From assembly GCF_003201565.1 (NCBI RefSeq), contig NZ_QJJP01000020.1:1-63893 (forward strand): 63,893 nt of DNA, read 5' to 3'. Position numbers and translations under genes: made by a program. Below are positions 36,521 through 44,931 of the stretch, piece after piece (position 1 is the first letter of the stretch; each line of letters starts with the position of its first letter). This DNA comes from Nitrosomonas sp. Nm84. GTDB taxonomy: Bacteria > Pseudomonadota > Gammaproteobacteria > Burkholderiales > Nitrosomonadaceae. A model generated the notes under the pieces. It did not search any database. It was given only the letters and a program-made list of their open reading frames with translations, and was not told the origin of the DNA.

Positions 36521-36565
36521 ATACTACAAGTTGAATATTGCATTTTCATGACAGTTCGATGTCAT
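36521..36565 (-). promoter_or_regulatory. Candidate PhoB-dependent promoter of the DUF3450/TonB operon
   Basis: On the minus strand three heptamers lie at 11-bp phase: ATGACAT (36559-36565), a perfect CTGTCAT (36548-36554) and ATGCAAT (36537-36543). TAGTAT follows at 36521-36526, exactly 10 bases on. CTGTCAT GAAA ATGCAAT is nearly identical to the box in front of phoB, which faces the other way. Confidence 0.7.
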
Positions 36566-36750
36566 TGAACGTGATAGCGCTCGAACTGATTCTTATCCTA
36601 AAGTCTTATTGTGCAATGGGGTGCGTCAAGATGATTTTTATTCTGGATGTGACGCATGGAAGGTTATGACTGAAAAATTGACCGATCTTTGGTAAGGAAT
36701 TAGCCGATAAATCAGACTATTTGATAGCTGTCATTTAAATTAAATTCTTA

Positions 36751-36795
36751 TTTTCACCATACTGTCATAAAAATGTAATGCTTTATTTATATGAT
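36751..36795 (+). promoter_or_regulatory. Candidate Pho-box promoter of phoB (autoregulation)
   Basis: Three heptamers on the plus strand at 11-bp phase: TTTTCAC (36751-36757), a perfect CTGTCAT (36762-36768) and ATGTAAT (36773-36779). A -10 TATGAT lies at 36790-36795, exactly 10 bases downstream of the box, as in PhoB-activated promoters. A further CTGTCAT at 36728-36734 is one base out of phase. Confidence 0.72.
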
Positions 36796-36827
36796 CTGAA
36801 TACTTTTTAACTTCATCTTATATAATT

Positions 36828-37556
36828 ATGGCTGTAACAATACTCGTTGTTGAAGATGAGCCTGCAATCCAAGAATTGATTACTGTCAATTTGAAGCGAA
36901 CAGGCCATATGGTGTTATGTGCTGATAGCGCGGAACAAGCAAAATTATTAATCAACAACGTGCTACCTGATCTCGTATTACTGGATTGGATGTTACCGGA
37001 TGTCACGGGCCTAGAATTTGCGCGACGATTACGGCGGGAAGAACGTACTAAGGCCATTCCGATTATCATGCTGACTGCTCGGATTCAGGAAAATGACAAA
37101 ATCGCGGGACTGGAAGCTGGGGCAGATGATTATATTACCAAGCCTTTCTCACCACGTGAACTCATTGCCCGGATTAAAGCGGTACTGCGCCGGCGCTTGC
37201 CGGAAATGGCAGATGACATTATTGAGCTAGGTGGGTTAAGGCTTGATCCAACCACGCACAGGGTGCATGTATGTAGCAATGATGAACCATCAAGACCAAC
37301 GGAAGTCAGCTTGGGGCCTACTGAATTCCGCCTGTTACACTTTCTGATGGCGTATAAGGAACGCGTACATACGCGCGCGCAATTACTGGACCGCGTGTGG
37401 GGTGATCATGTATTTATCGAGGACCGCACCGTTGATGTCCACATCCGCAGACTGCGCAAGATTCTTGAGTCTGTTGGTAAGGAGAATCTGGTACAAACAG
37501 TGCGGGGAACGGGTTATCGATTTTCAGTCGAATGTAGCGAAGAAAGTATAGGGTAA
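36828..37556 (+). CDS. phoB: Phosphate regulon response regulator PhoB
   Basis: OmpR/PhoB-class transcription factor, 242 aa. The receiver domain (about 1-120) has the acidic pair at 9-10 (VVEDEP), the phosphoacceptor Asp53 (LLDWMLPD) and the Lys in YITKPFSPRELIARIKAVLRR. The winged-helix domain (about 140-235) has GPTEFRLLHFLM, RAQLLDRVWGDHVFIEDRTVDVHIRRLRK and GTGYRFS. The WGDHVFIEDRTVDVHIRRLR segment and overall similarity favour PhoB over other family members. No phoR kinase gene follows; a convergent Sel1 gene comes next. The promoter carries its own candidate Pho box. Confidence 0.92.
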   Translation: MAVTILVVEDEPAIQELITVNLKRTGHMVLCADSAEQAKLLINNVLPDLVLLDWMLPDVTGLEFARRLRREERTKAIPIIMLTARIQENDKIAGLEAGADDYITKPFSPRELIARIKAVLRRRLPEMADDIIELGGLRLDPTTHRVHVCSNDEPSRPTEVSLGPTEFRLLHFLMAYKERVHTRAQLLDRVWGDHVFIEDRTVDVHIRRLRKILESVGKENLVQTVRGTGYRFSVECSEESIG

Positions 37557-37586
37557 GAAATCTGATTACACTGTGGCGCGCCGGTT

Positions 37587-38261
37587 TCACTTTCCAGCTG
37601 CTCTGATCGCATCGAGGTTAGCTTGTGCATCTTCATTTCCTTGCGCTGCAGCTTTCTCAAACCATCCAATCGCTTTTTTCTCGTCTCTTTCTACCCCTTC
37701 ACCGGTAAAGTACAGTGCGCCCAGATTGTTTTGCGCATCCACGTGGCCCTGTTCCGCAGCTTTCTTAAATAACTCAACAGCCTGCATCATATCTTTTTCG
37801 ACGCCTTCACCATTGGCATACATTAACCCCAGGTTAAACTGGGCATCCGCAAATCCTTGCTCGGCTGCACGAAAGAACCAGCCTGCCGCTAATTCAGGGT
37901 CATTATTGAGTACTTGCCCCGAGACAGTCTTTGAAATGGCTTCACCGGTATAATACATAACGCCCAAGCCGTTCTGAGCAGCAGGATCCCCTGCCTTTGC
38001 ATCCTCCAGCAGCGCTTTGAATTTTTTCTCCGCCGCTTCAACATCCCCTACCCCTGAAGGCAGAATCTGCTCTTTTAATTCAGCTTTTTCTTCTGGTGTC
38101 AGGCCTTCGCTGATCGTTGATGGAATCTCACCCAGCTTGGTCACTTCAGCCATAACTCCTGACGAAGTACCAGCCTCTGATTTATCACTTTGTGGTTGCT
38201 CACCGCAACTGATTAGTAACAACAATGCTATAGAAAGCAATAAAACAGTGAAAGCATTCAT
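37587..38261 (-). CDS. Sel1-repeat lipoprotein
   Basis: A 224-aa lipoprotein: the signal peptide ends in the lipobox LLISC (Cys at 19). A spacer region rich in Glu/Lys and low in structure (about 22-85) precedes three Sel1-type repeats (about 95-215), for example AQNGLGVMYYTGE, AQFNLGLMYANGEGVEKD and AQNNLGALYFTGEGVERD. Sel1 repeats mediate protein contacts; the partner is unknown. It is convergent with phoB (30 bases between stops) and faces the same way as the ankyrin gene upstream. Confidence 0.85.
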   Translation of the reverse strand: MNAFTVLLLSIALLLLISCGEQPQSDKSEAGTSSGVMAEVTKLGEIPSTISEGLTPEEKAELKEQILPSGVGDVEAAEKKFKALLEDAKAGDPAAQNGLGVMYYTGEAISKTVSGQVLNNDPELAAGWFFRAAEQGFADAQFNLGLMYANGEGVEKDMMQAVELFKKAAEQGHVDAQNNLGALYFTGEGVERDEKKAIGWFEKAAAQGNEDAQANLDAIRAAGK

Positions 38262-38345
38262 GTGTAATTTCCTTATTTCCTTTGTTAGTTTAACGACACA
38301 GCTCCGTAGGATACTGTAACGTGATGAAAACTGTTCGTTATTTTG

Positions 38346-39095
38346 CTATCTTGCACCAGCTTTCTTCAATAATTCAATCACTTCTTTATAACGATAAAGA
38401 TTAGCAAATTGCATGGCTGTCATACCATTACTTGCTTTCAGATTGAGGTCCGCATTTGCTGCAATAAGCGAATAAACCGCACCCAAATGGCCATGTTGCG
38501 CAGCCAGCATCAACGCTGTTGCGCCATTTTCCAGTTGATAATTGACATCAGCATGTGCTTTGATCAAGATTTGGATTGTCTGTTGGTATCCCTCTTGAGC
38601 AGCAATCAAGAGCGCTGTCATGCCATTACTTCTTTTTGCATTGATGTCTGCATTGGCAGCTAGTAATAAAGGAATGACTTTTTTCCTATCCTTCTCAGAT
38701 GCCAGAATTAAAGCCGTATCATTGTCTTCAGAGACAGCATTAACATCTGCACCGGCAGCCAGTAACATTTCCACAACTTGATCACGACCGTCGCGAGCGA
38801 CCTGCATCAGCGGGGTATAGCGATCCTCTCCTCTCAGATTCACATTCACACCTGCTTGCAAAAATCGTTCGACAATCGCAGCATTTCCTTTTTTGATAGC
38901 CGCCCAAAAAGCGACATTTAATTCTTGTTGTTCAATTTGCTGAGTATCCAGTATTTTTTTTACCAAGGGAAAATTACCTTTGTCCGCCGCATTCACAAGC
39001 TCTGTTTCAATTTTCATGGACCAAACACTGGTAGCAGCAAAAGCCAATAAGAATAATAAACATCTTGCCCATTTATTGCCCAATACGCTTATCAT
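38346..39095 (-). CDS. Exported ankyrin-repeat protein
   Basis: A 249-aa protein with an export signal (about 10-28, LLFLLAFAATSVWS) and six ankyrin repeats (about 35-240). Repeat cores such as RYTPLMQVARDGRDQVVEMLLAAGADV, NDTALILASEKDRK, GMTALLIAAQEGYQ and GATALMLAAQHGHL are clear. Ankyrin proteins of this sort are often periplasmic protection or scaffold factors; the specific role is unknown. It is followed by the Sel1 lipoprotein 84 bases on, in the same direction. Confidence 0.87.
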   Translation of the reverse strand: MISVLGNKWARCLLFLLAFAATSVWSMKIETELVNAADKGNFPLVKKILDTQQIEQQELNVAFWAAIKKGNAAIVERFLQAGVNVNLRGEDRYTPLMQVARDGRDQVVEMLLAAGADVNAVSEDNDTALILASEKDRKKVIPLLLAANADINAKRSNGMTALLIAAQEGYQQTIQILIKAHADVNYQLENGATALMLAAQHGHLGAVYSLIAANADLNLKASNGMTAMQFANLYRYKEVIELLKKAGAR

Positions 39096-39430
39096 GCAAA
39101 AATTCCTATATAATACAAAATACTATAGTTTTAAGAACAAATCAGATCAACACTTGCACGCCACTTAAAATAAGTTCGCTTTCTCAGCGCTTATCGCAAG
39201 ATAATGCAATTATGCCATTTTCCTAACCGCATATCATTATCGATTGTCAGTCGACTTATTCCATGACTGTAAGCGCTGTGCTATGCTTAATCATGCAAAA
39301 TCAGCTTGGTTGAATCGCGGTTTTGGTATAGTCATGAGTAAAATGAATCACAAAACCCGAGTAGCTTTGCTGATAAACCTAACCAATATTTAATCCCGTG
39401 CTCCTGTGAAAAAATTCCAAAGAAAATCAT
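39096..39430. other. Divergent intergenic region, ankyrin gene / ubiH
   Basis: About 335 bases between divergent genes. The right half must hold the ubiH promoter and the left half the ankyrin promoter. I see no clear repeats, hairpins or small genes. A TTGGTTGAATCG-type stretch followed by TATAGT near 39310-39335 could be a promoter but is not convincing. Confidence 0.35.
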
Positions 39431-40603
39431 ATGGCTGCTGAGCAATATGACATTATTATCATCGGAGGTGGTCCTGTAGGCATGGCATTGGCGCTTGCGC
39501 TACACGATACTGGTATTTCCAGCTTCTTACTCGAGGCTCGCGGTCTACCCGAAAAGATTGAGGATCCGCGCCCATTGGCCTTGTCACATGGAAGTCATTT
39601 AATTTTGCACCGCTTAGGCGTATGGAACAATCTGACACAAAACACGCCAATTACTACGATTCATATCTCTAACCGCGGCAATTTCGGCCAAACTATCTTA
39701 ACGTCGCATGACGCCGGTGTGCCCACGTTGGGATTTGTAGTGAATTACCATGATCTTTTCCGATCAATGCATAAAAAATTAACTGCGAGCAAAGCAAATT
39801 ATATTGCTGGCGCAGCAGTTACCCGATTGGAAACTCATGAAAGCTCTGGTACGGTATATTTCGATTACCAAGGCAAGGAAGAAAGTGTCGCCGCCAAACT
39901 ACTCGTTCTCGCTGACGGTGGCCATCTTGCCAAGCAACTCCCTGATATCACTTATCAAACCCATGATTATCAACAGTGGGCAGTGGTCGCGAATGTTAAA
40001 GCTGAGAAAAAACAAACAGGTATTGCATATGAACGTTTTACCATTGACGGCCCCGTTGCCTTGCTTCCACATCAGGAAGATTTTTCCTTGGTTTGGACTG
40101 TCTCTCCCGAGACAGCCAAAGAAATCACCGCACTGAATGATGAGGCATTTCTAACTCGATTGCACCAGCATTTTGGTGATAGGCTCGGAAAATTCATTGC
40201 GGCAGGCAAGAGATCTGCATTTCCACTCACCCTTAAGTATGCAACACCGATTACAACACAAAGAATTGCGTTAATCGGAAATGCTGCGCAAACACTGCAT
40301 CCGGTTGCCGGACAAGGGTTTAATCTAGGATTGAGAGATGCTTACGAATTAGCCAATGAAATTATCACTACAAAAAACACACGCAATGAAGTCGGCACAT
40401 CGACCATGCTGTCAAAATACCGTCAAAGCAGGCAAATGGATAGTAGCGCCGGCAGAATTTTCACAGACTCGCTGGTCAAGCTTTTTTCTAATGAAAGCAA
40501 AATGCTAAGACAAGCCTGTGGATTAGGATTAAGTACACTGGATTGCATGCCGCCGTTTAAACGATTTGTTGCACGTCGCATGATATTTGGCGCTAGAGGA
40601 TAA
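39431..40603 (+). CDS. ubiH: FAD-dependent ubiquinone hydroxylase (UbiH/VisC family)
   Basis: Hydroxylates an intermediate in ubiquinone synthesis; associates with the inner membrane. It is 390 aa. The FAD-binding GxGxxG (IIIGGGPVGMALAL) is at about 11-24, the NAD(P)/FAD motif DGG is near 165, and the UbiH-type second FAD motif reads LIGNAAQTLHPVAGQGFNLGLRDAYELA (about 280-305). Among UbiH, UbiF, UbiI and VisC the GNAAQTLHP wording points to UbiH, but the paralogues are close. It stands alone on the plus strand. Confidence 0.88.
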   Translation: MAAEQYDIIIIGGGPVGMALALALHDTGISSFLLEARGLPEKIEDPRPLALSHGSHLILHRLGVWNNLTQNTPITTIHISNRGNFGQTILTSHDAGVPTLGFVVNYHDLFRSMHKKLTASKANYIAGAAVTRLETHESSGTVYFDYQGKEESVAAKLLVLADGGHLAKQLPDITYQTHDYQQWAVVANVKAEKKQTGIAYERFTIDGPVALLPHQEDFSLVWTVSPETAKEITALNDEAFLTRLHQHFGDRLGKFIAAGKRSAFPLTLKYATPITTQRIALIGNAAQTLHPVAGQGFNLGLRDAYELANEIITTKNTRNEVGTSTMLSKYRQSRQMDSSAGRIFTDSLVKLFSNESKMLRQACGLGLSTLDCMPPFKRFVARRMIFGARG

Positions 40604-40786
40604 TTTCAAATCATAGTTGCCCAATCCGATCGGACAAAAGTTATAATTGGCTATAAAGCAATTGTAAAAAGCTTACTCATATTGCTTTAGCGCTAATCAA
40701 GTTATTATTTATCTTCTTAAATATATGAAGATAAATTATTTTATTAAATAAAAATACTTCATTCATTGACTCACAAGCATTCCCAC

Positions 40787-41821
40787 ATGCAAATCGGCTC
40801 ACATATTTTAAAAAACAAGCTCATTGTTGCTCCAATGGCTGGTGTTACCGATCGGCCATTCCGACAATTATGCAAGCTCATGGGCGCCGGCATGGCAGTT
40901 TCTGAAATGGTATCGAGTAATTCTTTATTGTGGGGCTCAAAAAAAACTGAACGCAGAGCTAATCACGAAGGTGAAGTTTCTCCAATTTCCGTTCAGATCG
41001 CAGGTGCCGATCCTGACATGCTTGCCGCTGCAGCACGCTATAATGTTGAGAATGGGGCTCAAATCATCGATATCAATATGGGTTGTCCGGCAAAAAAGAT
41101 ATGCAATGTCATGGCAGGCTCCGCCTTGCTACAAAATGAAAGTTTGGTTGGAAAAATTCTCGATGCTGTGGTGAAGGCTGTCGATATTCCAGTAACACTC
41201 AAGATCCGCACAGGCTGGGATAAGCAGCATAAAAATGCGTTATCCGTTGCACATATTGCAGAAAACGCCGGTATCCAAGCACTGGCTATTCATGGTCGCA
41301 CACGTGCCTGTGCCTATATGGGTGAGGCAGAATATGACACAATCGCTGCAGTCAAAGCGGCAGTTAAGATTCCTGTCATTGCAAACGGTGACATCACCAC
41401 CCCTGAGAAAGCAAAACATATCCTCGCTTATACCAAAGCCGATGCCATCATGATAGGCCGGGCTGCGCAAGGACGTCCGTGGATTTTTCGCGAGATAAAC
41501 CATTATCTGACAACAGGCCAACATCTACAGCCACCTGAAGTCACCGAAATACACCAGGTACTCATTAATCATTTACATGATCTATATGATTTTTATGGTG
41601 AATACTCCGGTGTTCGCATCGCACGTAAACATATTTCCTGGTATACCAAAGGCTTGGTTGGCTCTGCCGGCTTTCGTCACGCAATGAATCAATTACAGAC
41701 CAGTGAACAGCAACTATTAGAGACAAATATCTTTTTCTCGAAATCAGCTGAAGCAAATCAAAGATTGAGTTATATCAATAATGGGGAGACGTCAGTTTAT
41801 GAATGCAATGAAGGAAAATGA
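40787..41821 (+). CDS. dusB: tRNA-dihydrouridine synthase B
   Basis: Reduces uridine to dihydrouridine in the tRNA D-loop (FMN-dependent). It is 344 aa from the ATG at 40787; the resulting MQIGSHILKNKLIVAPMAG matches DusB starts. An in-frame TTG seven codons earlier is possible. The FMN site VAPMAGVTDRPFRQLCK, the catalytic Cys in NMGCPAKKICNVMAG and GRAAQGRPWIFREI near the C-terminal half of the barrel are all present. It is followed by fis, with a 23-base overlap of the two reading frames, the dusB-fis operon known in many proteobacteria. Confidence 0.95.
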   Translation: MQIGSHILKNKLIVAPMAGVTDRPFRQLCKLMGAGMAVSEMVSSNSLLWGSKKTERRANHEGEVSPISVQIAGADPDMLAAAARYNVENGAQIIDINMGCPAKKICNVMAGSALLQNESLVGKILDAVVKAVDIPVTLKIRTGWDKQHKNALSVAHIAENAGIQALAIHGRTRACAYMGEAEYDTIAAVKAAVKIPVIANGDITTPEKAKHILAYTKADAIMIGRAAQGRPWIFREINHYLTTGQHLQPPEVTEIHQVLINHLHDLYDFYGEYSGVRIARKHISWYTKGLVGSAGFRHAMNQLQTSEQQLLETNIFFSKSAEANQRLSYINNGETSVYECNEGK

Positions 41822-42041
41822 GATTGTATCCTGTATCCGCAAGGCTATTGGTAGCTATCTCAATGACTTGGATGGGGAAAAACCAGGGCATTTATATAGC
41901 ATGGTAATCAATAGTGTTGAAAAACCTCTGATTGAAATTGCAATACAGCACACCAAAGGTAATCAAACCCAAGCGGCTGAGTTACTTGGAATTAACCGCA
42001 ACACACTACGTCAAAAAATGAAACAATACCAAATTAAATGA
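41799..42041 (+). CDS. fis: Nucleoid/transcription factor Fis
   Basis: DNA-bending nucleoid protein that activates rRNA and growth genes. It is 80 aa from the ATG at 41799, which has a GGGGAG ribosome site about 10 bases upstream; an ATG at 41808 would also fit, and an ATG at 41781 lacks a site. The C-terminal helix-turn-helix [25 protein letters not shown] (about 52-76) is intact. It overlaps the end of dusB, and its stop codon overlaps the purH start as ATGA, so dusB, fis and purH form one transcript. Confidence 0.94.
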   Translation: MNAMKENEIVSCIRKAIGSYLNDLDGEKPGHLYSMVINSVEKPLIEIAIQHTKGNQTQAAELLGINRNTLRQKMKQYQIK

Positions 42042-43594
42042 CCATTAAATATGCACTCATCAGCGTCTCAGACAAAACCGGAATAATTGATTTAGCGCAA
42101 ACATTAATCCAGTACGGCATAACCATCCTATCAACAGGCGGTACTGCCAAACTATTGCATGATGCCGGAATAACTGTTACCGAAGTCAGCGACTACACTG
42201 GTTTCCCGGAGATGTTGGATGGCCGGGTAAAAACGCTACATCCAAAAATTCATGCAGGCATACTTGCTCGTAATGATCCGGATCACCAGGAAGCACTGAA
42301 TCATGCAGCCATCCCGAATATCGAGCTAGTCATTGTCAATCTGTATCCATTTCGAGAAGCAATTGCAAAACAACACTGTAGTCTGGATGAAGCTATCGAA
42401 AATATAGATGTTGGCGGCCCAACCATGGTGCGTGCGGCAGCCAAAAATTACCACAAAGTAACCATCGTCACGGATCCTCAAGATTATTCGTTGCTCAGTG
42501 AAGAATTTGCGATGAATCAAGGATCTATCAGTCTGACTACGCGCTTTAAATTGGCGCAAAAAGCGTTTACACACACAGCCTCTTATGATAGCGCCATCAG
42601 CAACTATTTAACTTCCCTTGATGCGAATTATCAGTGCAAAGATTTCTCCGACTCGCTCAACCTGAATTTCAATATTGCCCAGCATTTACGCTATGGCGAA
42701 AACCCGCACCAGAAGGCTGCTTTCTATCGGGATGAAACCGTTACTCCGGGCAGTTTAGCGAACTATCAACAATTACAGGGCAAGGAACTGTCCTACAATA
42801 ACATCGCCGATACCGATGCTGCCTGGGAGTGTGTCAAAACTTTTGATCATCCGGCCTGTGTGATTGTTAAGCACGCCAATCCTTGCGGGATAGCCATTGC
42901 CGAAACCACACTACGCGCTTATCAACTGGCGCTTGCAACGGATCCGACGTCTGCTTTCGGCGGCATTATTGCATTTAATCGGACTGTAGATAAAGATACT
43001 GCGGAAGCCGTCTTGAAACAATTTGTTGAAGTGATCATCGCACCGGAAATTACCCAAGAAGCGCAGTATCTCTTGGCACAAAAGAACAATATCCGCGTAT
43101 TGATTTTACCTTTACAGCATGGATTTCATCGCTATGATTTGAAACGTATCGGTGGTGGCATTCTTGTACAAACACCCGATACTCGGAATATCACGGTTTC
43201 GGACCTTCAAATCGTTACAAAAGTAAAACCCACACCGCAACAACTGGAGGATTTATTGTTTGCATGGCGGGTTGCAAAATTTGTTAAATCGAATGCGATT
43301 GTATTTTGCAACAATGGCCAAACCGTCGGCATAGGTGCCGGCCAAATGAGTCGCGTCGATAGCGCGCGTATTGCATCGATAAAAGCGCAGCAAGCAGGTC
43401 TTACGCTGACAGGATCGGTAGTCGCATCGGATGCATTTTTCCCCTTCCGAGACGGATTGGATGTCGTGGTGCAAGCGGGTGCAACTGCGATCATTCAACC
43501 CGGTGGCAGCATTCGTGACAACGAAGTCGTTGCTGCTGCCGATGAACAAGGTGTTGCAATGGTGTTCACCGGCATCCGCCATTTCAGACACTAG
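42038..43594 (+). CDS. purH: Bifunctional AICAR transformylase / IMP cyclohydrolase
   Basis: Carries out the last two steps of de novo IMP synthesis. It is 518 aa, standard. The N-terminal MGS-like cyclohydrolase domain (about 1-190: [39 protein letters not shown]) precedes the formyltransferase domain, whose catalytic Lys-His lies in [13 protein letters not shown] (about 280-290). Other landmarks are [10 protein letters not shown] and [11 protein letters not shown]. It overlaps fis by 4 bases, and purD follows after 16 bases. Confidence 0.97.
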   Translation: MTIKYALISVSDKTGIIDLAQTLIQYGITILSTGGTAKLLHDAGITVTEVSDYTGFPEMLDGRVKTLHPKIHAGILARNDPDHQEALNHAAIPNIELVIVNLYPFREAIAKQHCSLDEAIENIDVGGPTMVRAAAKNYHKVTIVTDPQDYSLLSEEFAMNQGSISLTTRFKLAQKAFTHTASYDSAISNYLTSLDANYQCKDFSDSLNLNFNIAQHLRYGENPHQKAAFYRDETVTPGSLANYQQLQGKELSYNNIADTDAAWECVKTFDHPACVIVKHANPCGIAIAETTLRAYQLALATDPTSAFGGIIAFNRTVDKDTAEAVLKQFVEVIIAPEITQEAQYLLAQKNNIRVLILPLQHGFHRYDLKRIGGGILVQTPDTRNITVSDLQIVTKVKPTPQQLEDLLFAWRVAKFVKSNAIVFCNNGQTVGIGAGQMSRVDSARIASIKAQQAGLTLTGSVVASDAFFPFRDGLDVVVQAGATAIIQPGGSIRDNEVVAAADEQGVAMVFTGIRHFRH

Positions 43595-43610
43595 ATAATC
43601 TCAGGATATT

Positions 43611-44915
43611 ATGAAACTACTGGTCATTGGTGGCGGCGGCAGAGAGCATGCACTGGCATGGAAATTAAGCCTATCGCCCCGAGTACATAAGGTATTTGTG
43701 GCACCAGGCAATGCGGGTACCGCATTAGAGCGCAAGCTTGAGAATGTTCCGATTACGTTGATCCCAGAATTAGTCGAATTTGCAAAAAAAGAACACATCG
43801 CAATTACGATAGTCGGCCCAGAAATTCCACTTGCAGCGGGTATCGTCGATGCCTTTCAAGCCGCTGATCTTAAAATTTTTGGCCCGACGCAGCAAGCAGC
43901 GCAGCTTGAAACTTCAAAAATATTTGCCAAGGAATTTATGCAGCGGCATCATATTCCTACCGCAACTTATGCAAGTTTTACAGACCCTGTGCTCGCGCAT
44001 CAATACATTGATCAGAAATCTGCACCTCTGGTGGTCAAAGCAGATGGCCTCGCAGCGGGAAAGGGCGTGGTGGTTGCTCAAACCAATGAGCAAGCACATT
44101 CTGCAGTCAATGCCATACTCGTGGAAAAAAATCTGGGTAGCGCTGGCAGTGAAATTGTTATTGAAGAATTTCTACAAGGAATAGAAGTTAGCTTTATCGT
44201 GATGACTGATGGTCAACACATTTTGCCTCTAGCGACTAGTCAAGATCATAAACGTCTGTATGATGGTGAATCAGGCCCCAATACGGGGGGAATGGGCGCA
44301 TATTCACCCGCGCCATTTATTTCCCCAAGCCTGCATGCAAAAATCATACGAGATATTATTCATCCAGTCATCACAGGAATGAAACAAGAGGGAATCAGTT
44401 ATAGTGGTTTTCTCTATGCAGGGTTAATGATTACTGCAGAAAATCATGCAAAAGTATTGGAATTTAACTGCCGATTAGGAGATCCGGAAACTCAACCGAT
44501 TATGCTGCGCTTAAAAAGCGATCTTTTAACATTAGTCGAACATGCCGTGAATGGAACGCTGGATAAAGTGGATGTTGAGTGGGATCGACGTGCTGCGCTG
44601 GGCGTTGTAATGGCAGCTCGCGGGTATCCTGAGAATCCGAGGAAAAATGATGTCATCCATGGTTTGTCCAACCTGATTATCGAGCAGAATAATACAGACA
44701 GTTTCCATGTTTTCCATTCCGGAACCGCTATGGGGGGTGATGGCGGAAAGGAATTTACAACTACTGGAGGGCGTGTTTTATGTATAACAGCGCTGGGGGA
44801 GAGTATTAAAATTGCGCAACAAAATGCTTACAAATTAATTGATAGCATTTCTTTCAATAATTATCAAGTTCGCCGTGATATAGGATATCAGGGAATTAAT
44901 TTTTATCGAAAGTAG
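43611..44915 (+). CDS. purD: Phosphoribosylamine-glycine ligase
   Basis: ATP-grasp enzyme joining glycine to phosphoribosylamine in de novo purine synthesis. It is 434 aa. The start MKLLVIGGGGREHALAWKL, the ATP-grasp stretch PLVVKADGLAAGKGVVVA (about 138-155), and the metal-binding EFNCRLGDPETQPIM (about 283-297) are typical. It is the last gene of dusB-fis-purH-purD and is convergent with flgL, 16 bases between stops. Confidence 0.97.
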   Translation: MKLLVIGGGGREHALAWKLSLSPRVHKVFVAPGNAGTALERKLENVPITLIPELVEFAKKEHIAITIVGPEIPLAAGIVDAFQAADLKIFGPTQQAAQLETSKIFAKEFMQRHHIPTATYASFTDPVLAHQYIDQKSAPLVVKADGLAAGKGVVVAQTNEQAHSAVNAILVEKNLGSAGSEIVIEEFLQGIEVSFIVMTDGQHILPLATSQDHKRLYDGESGPNTGGMGAYSPAPFISPSLHAKIIRDIIHPVITGMKQEGISYSGFLYAGLMITAENHAKVLEFNCRLGDPETQPIMLRLKSDLLTLVEHAVNGTLDKVDVEWDRRAALGVVMAARGYPENPRKNDVIHGLSNLIIEQNNTDSFHVFHSGTAMGGDGGKEFTTTGGRVLCITALGESIKIAQQNAYKLIDSISFNNYQVRRDIGYQGINFYRK

Positions 44916-44931
44916 TAGTGTCCCATAGAGA

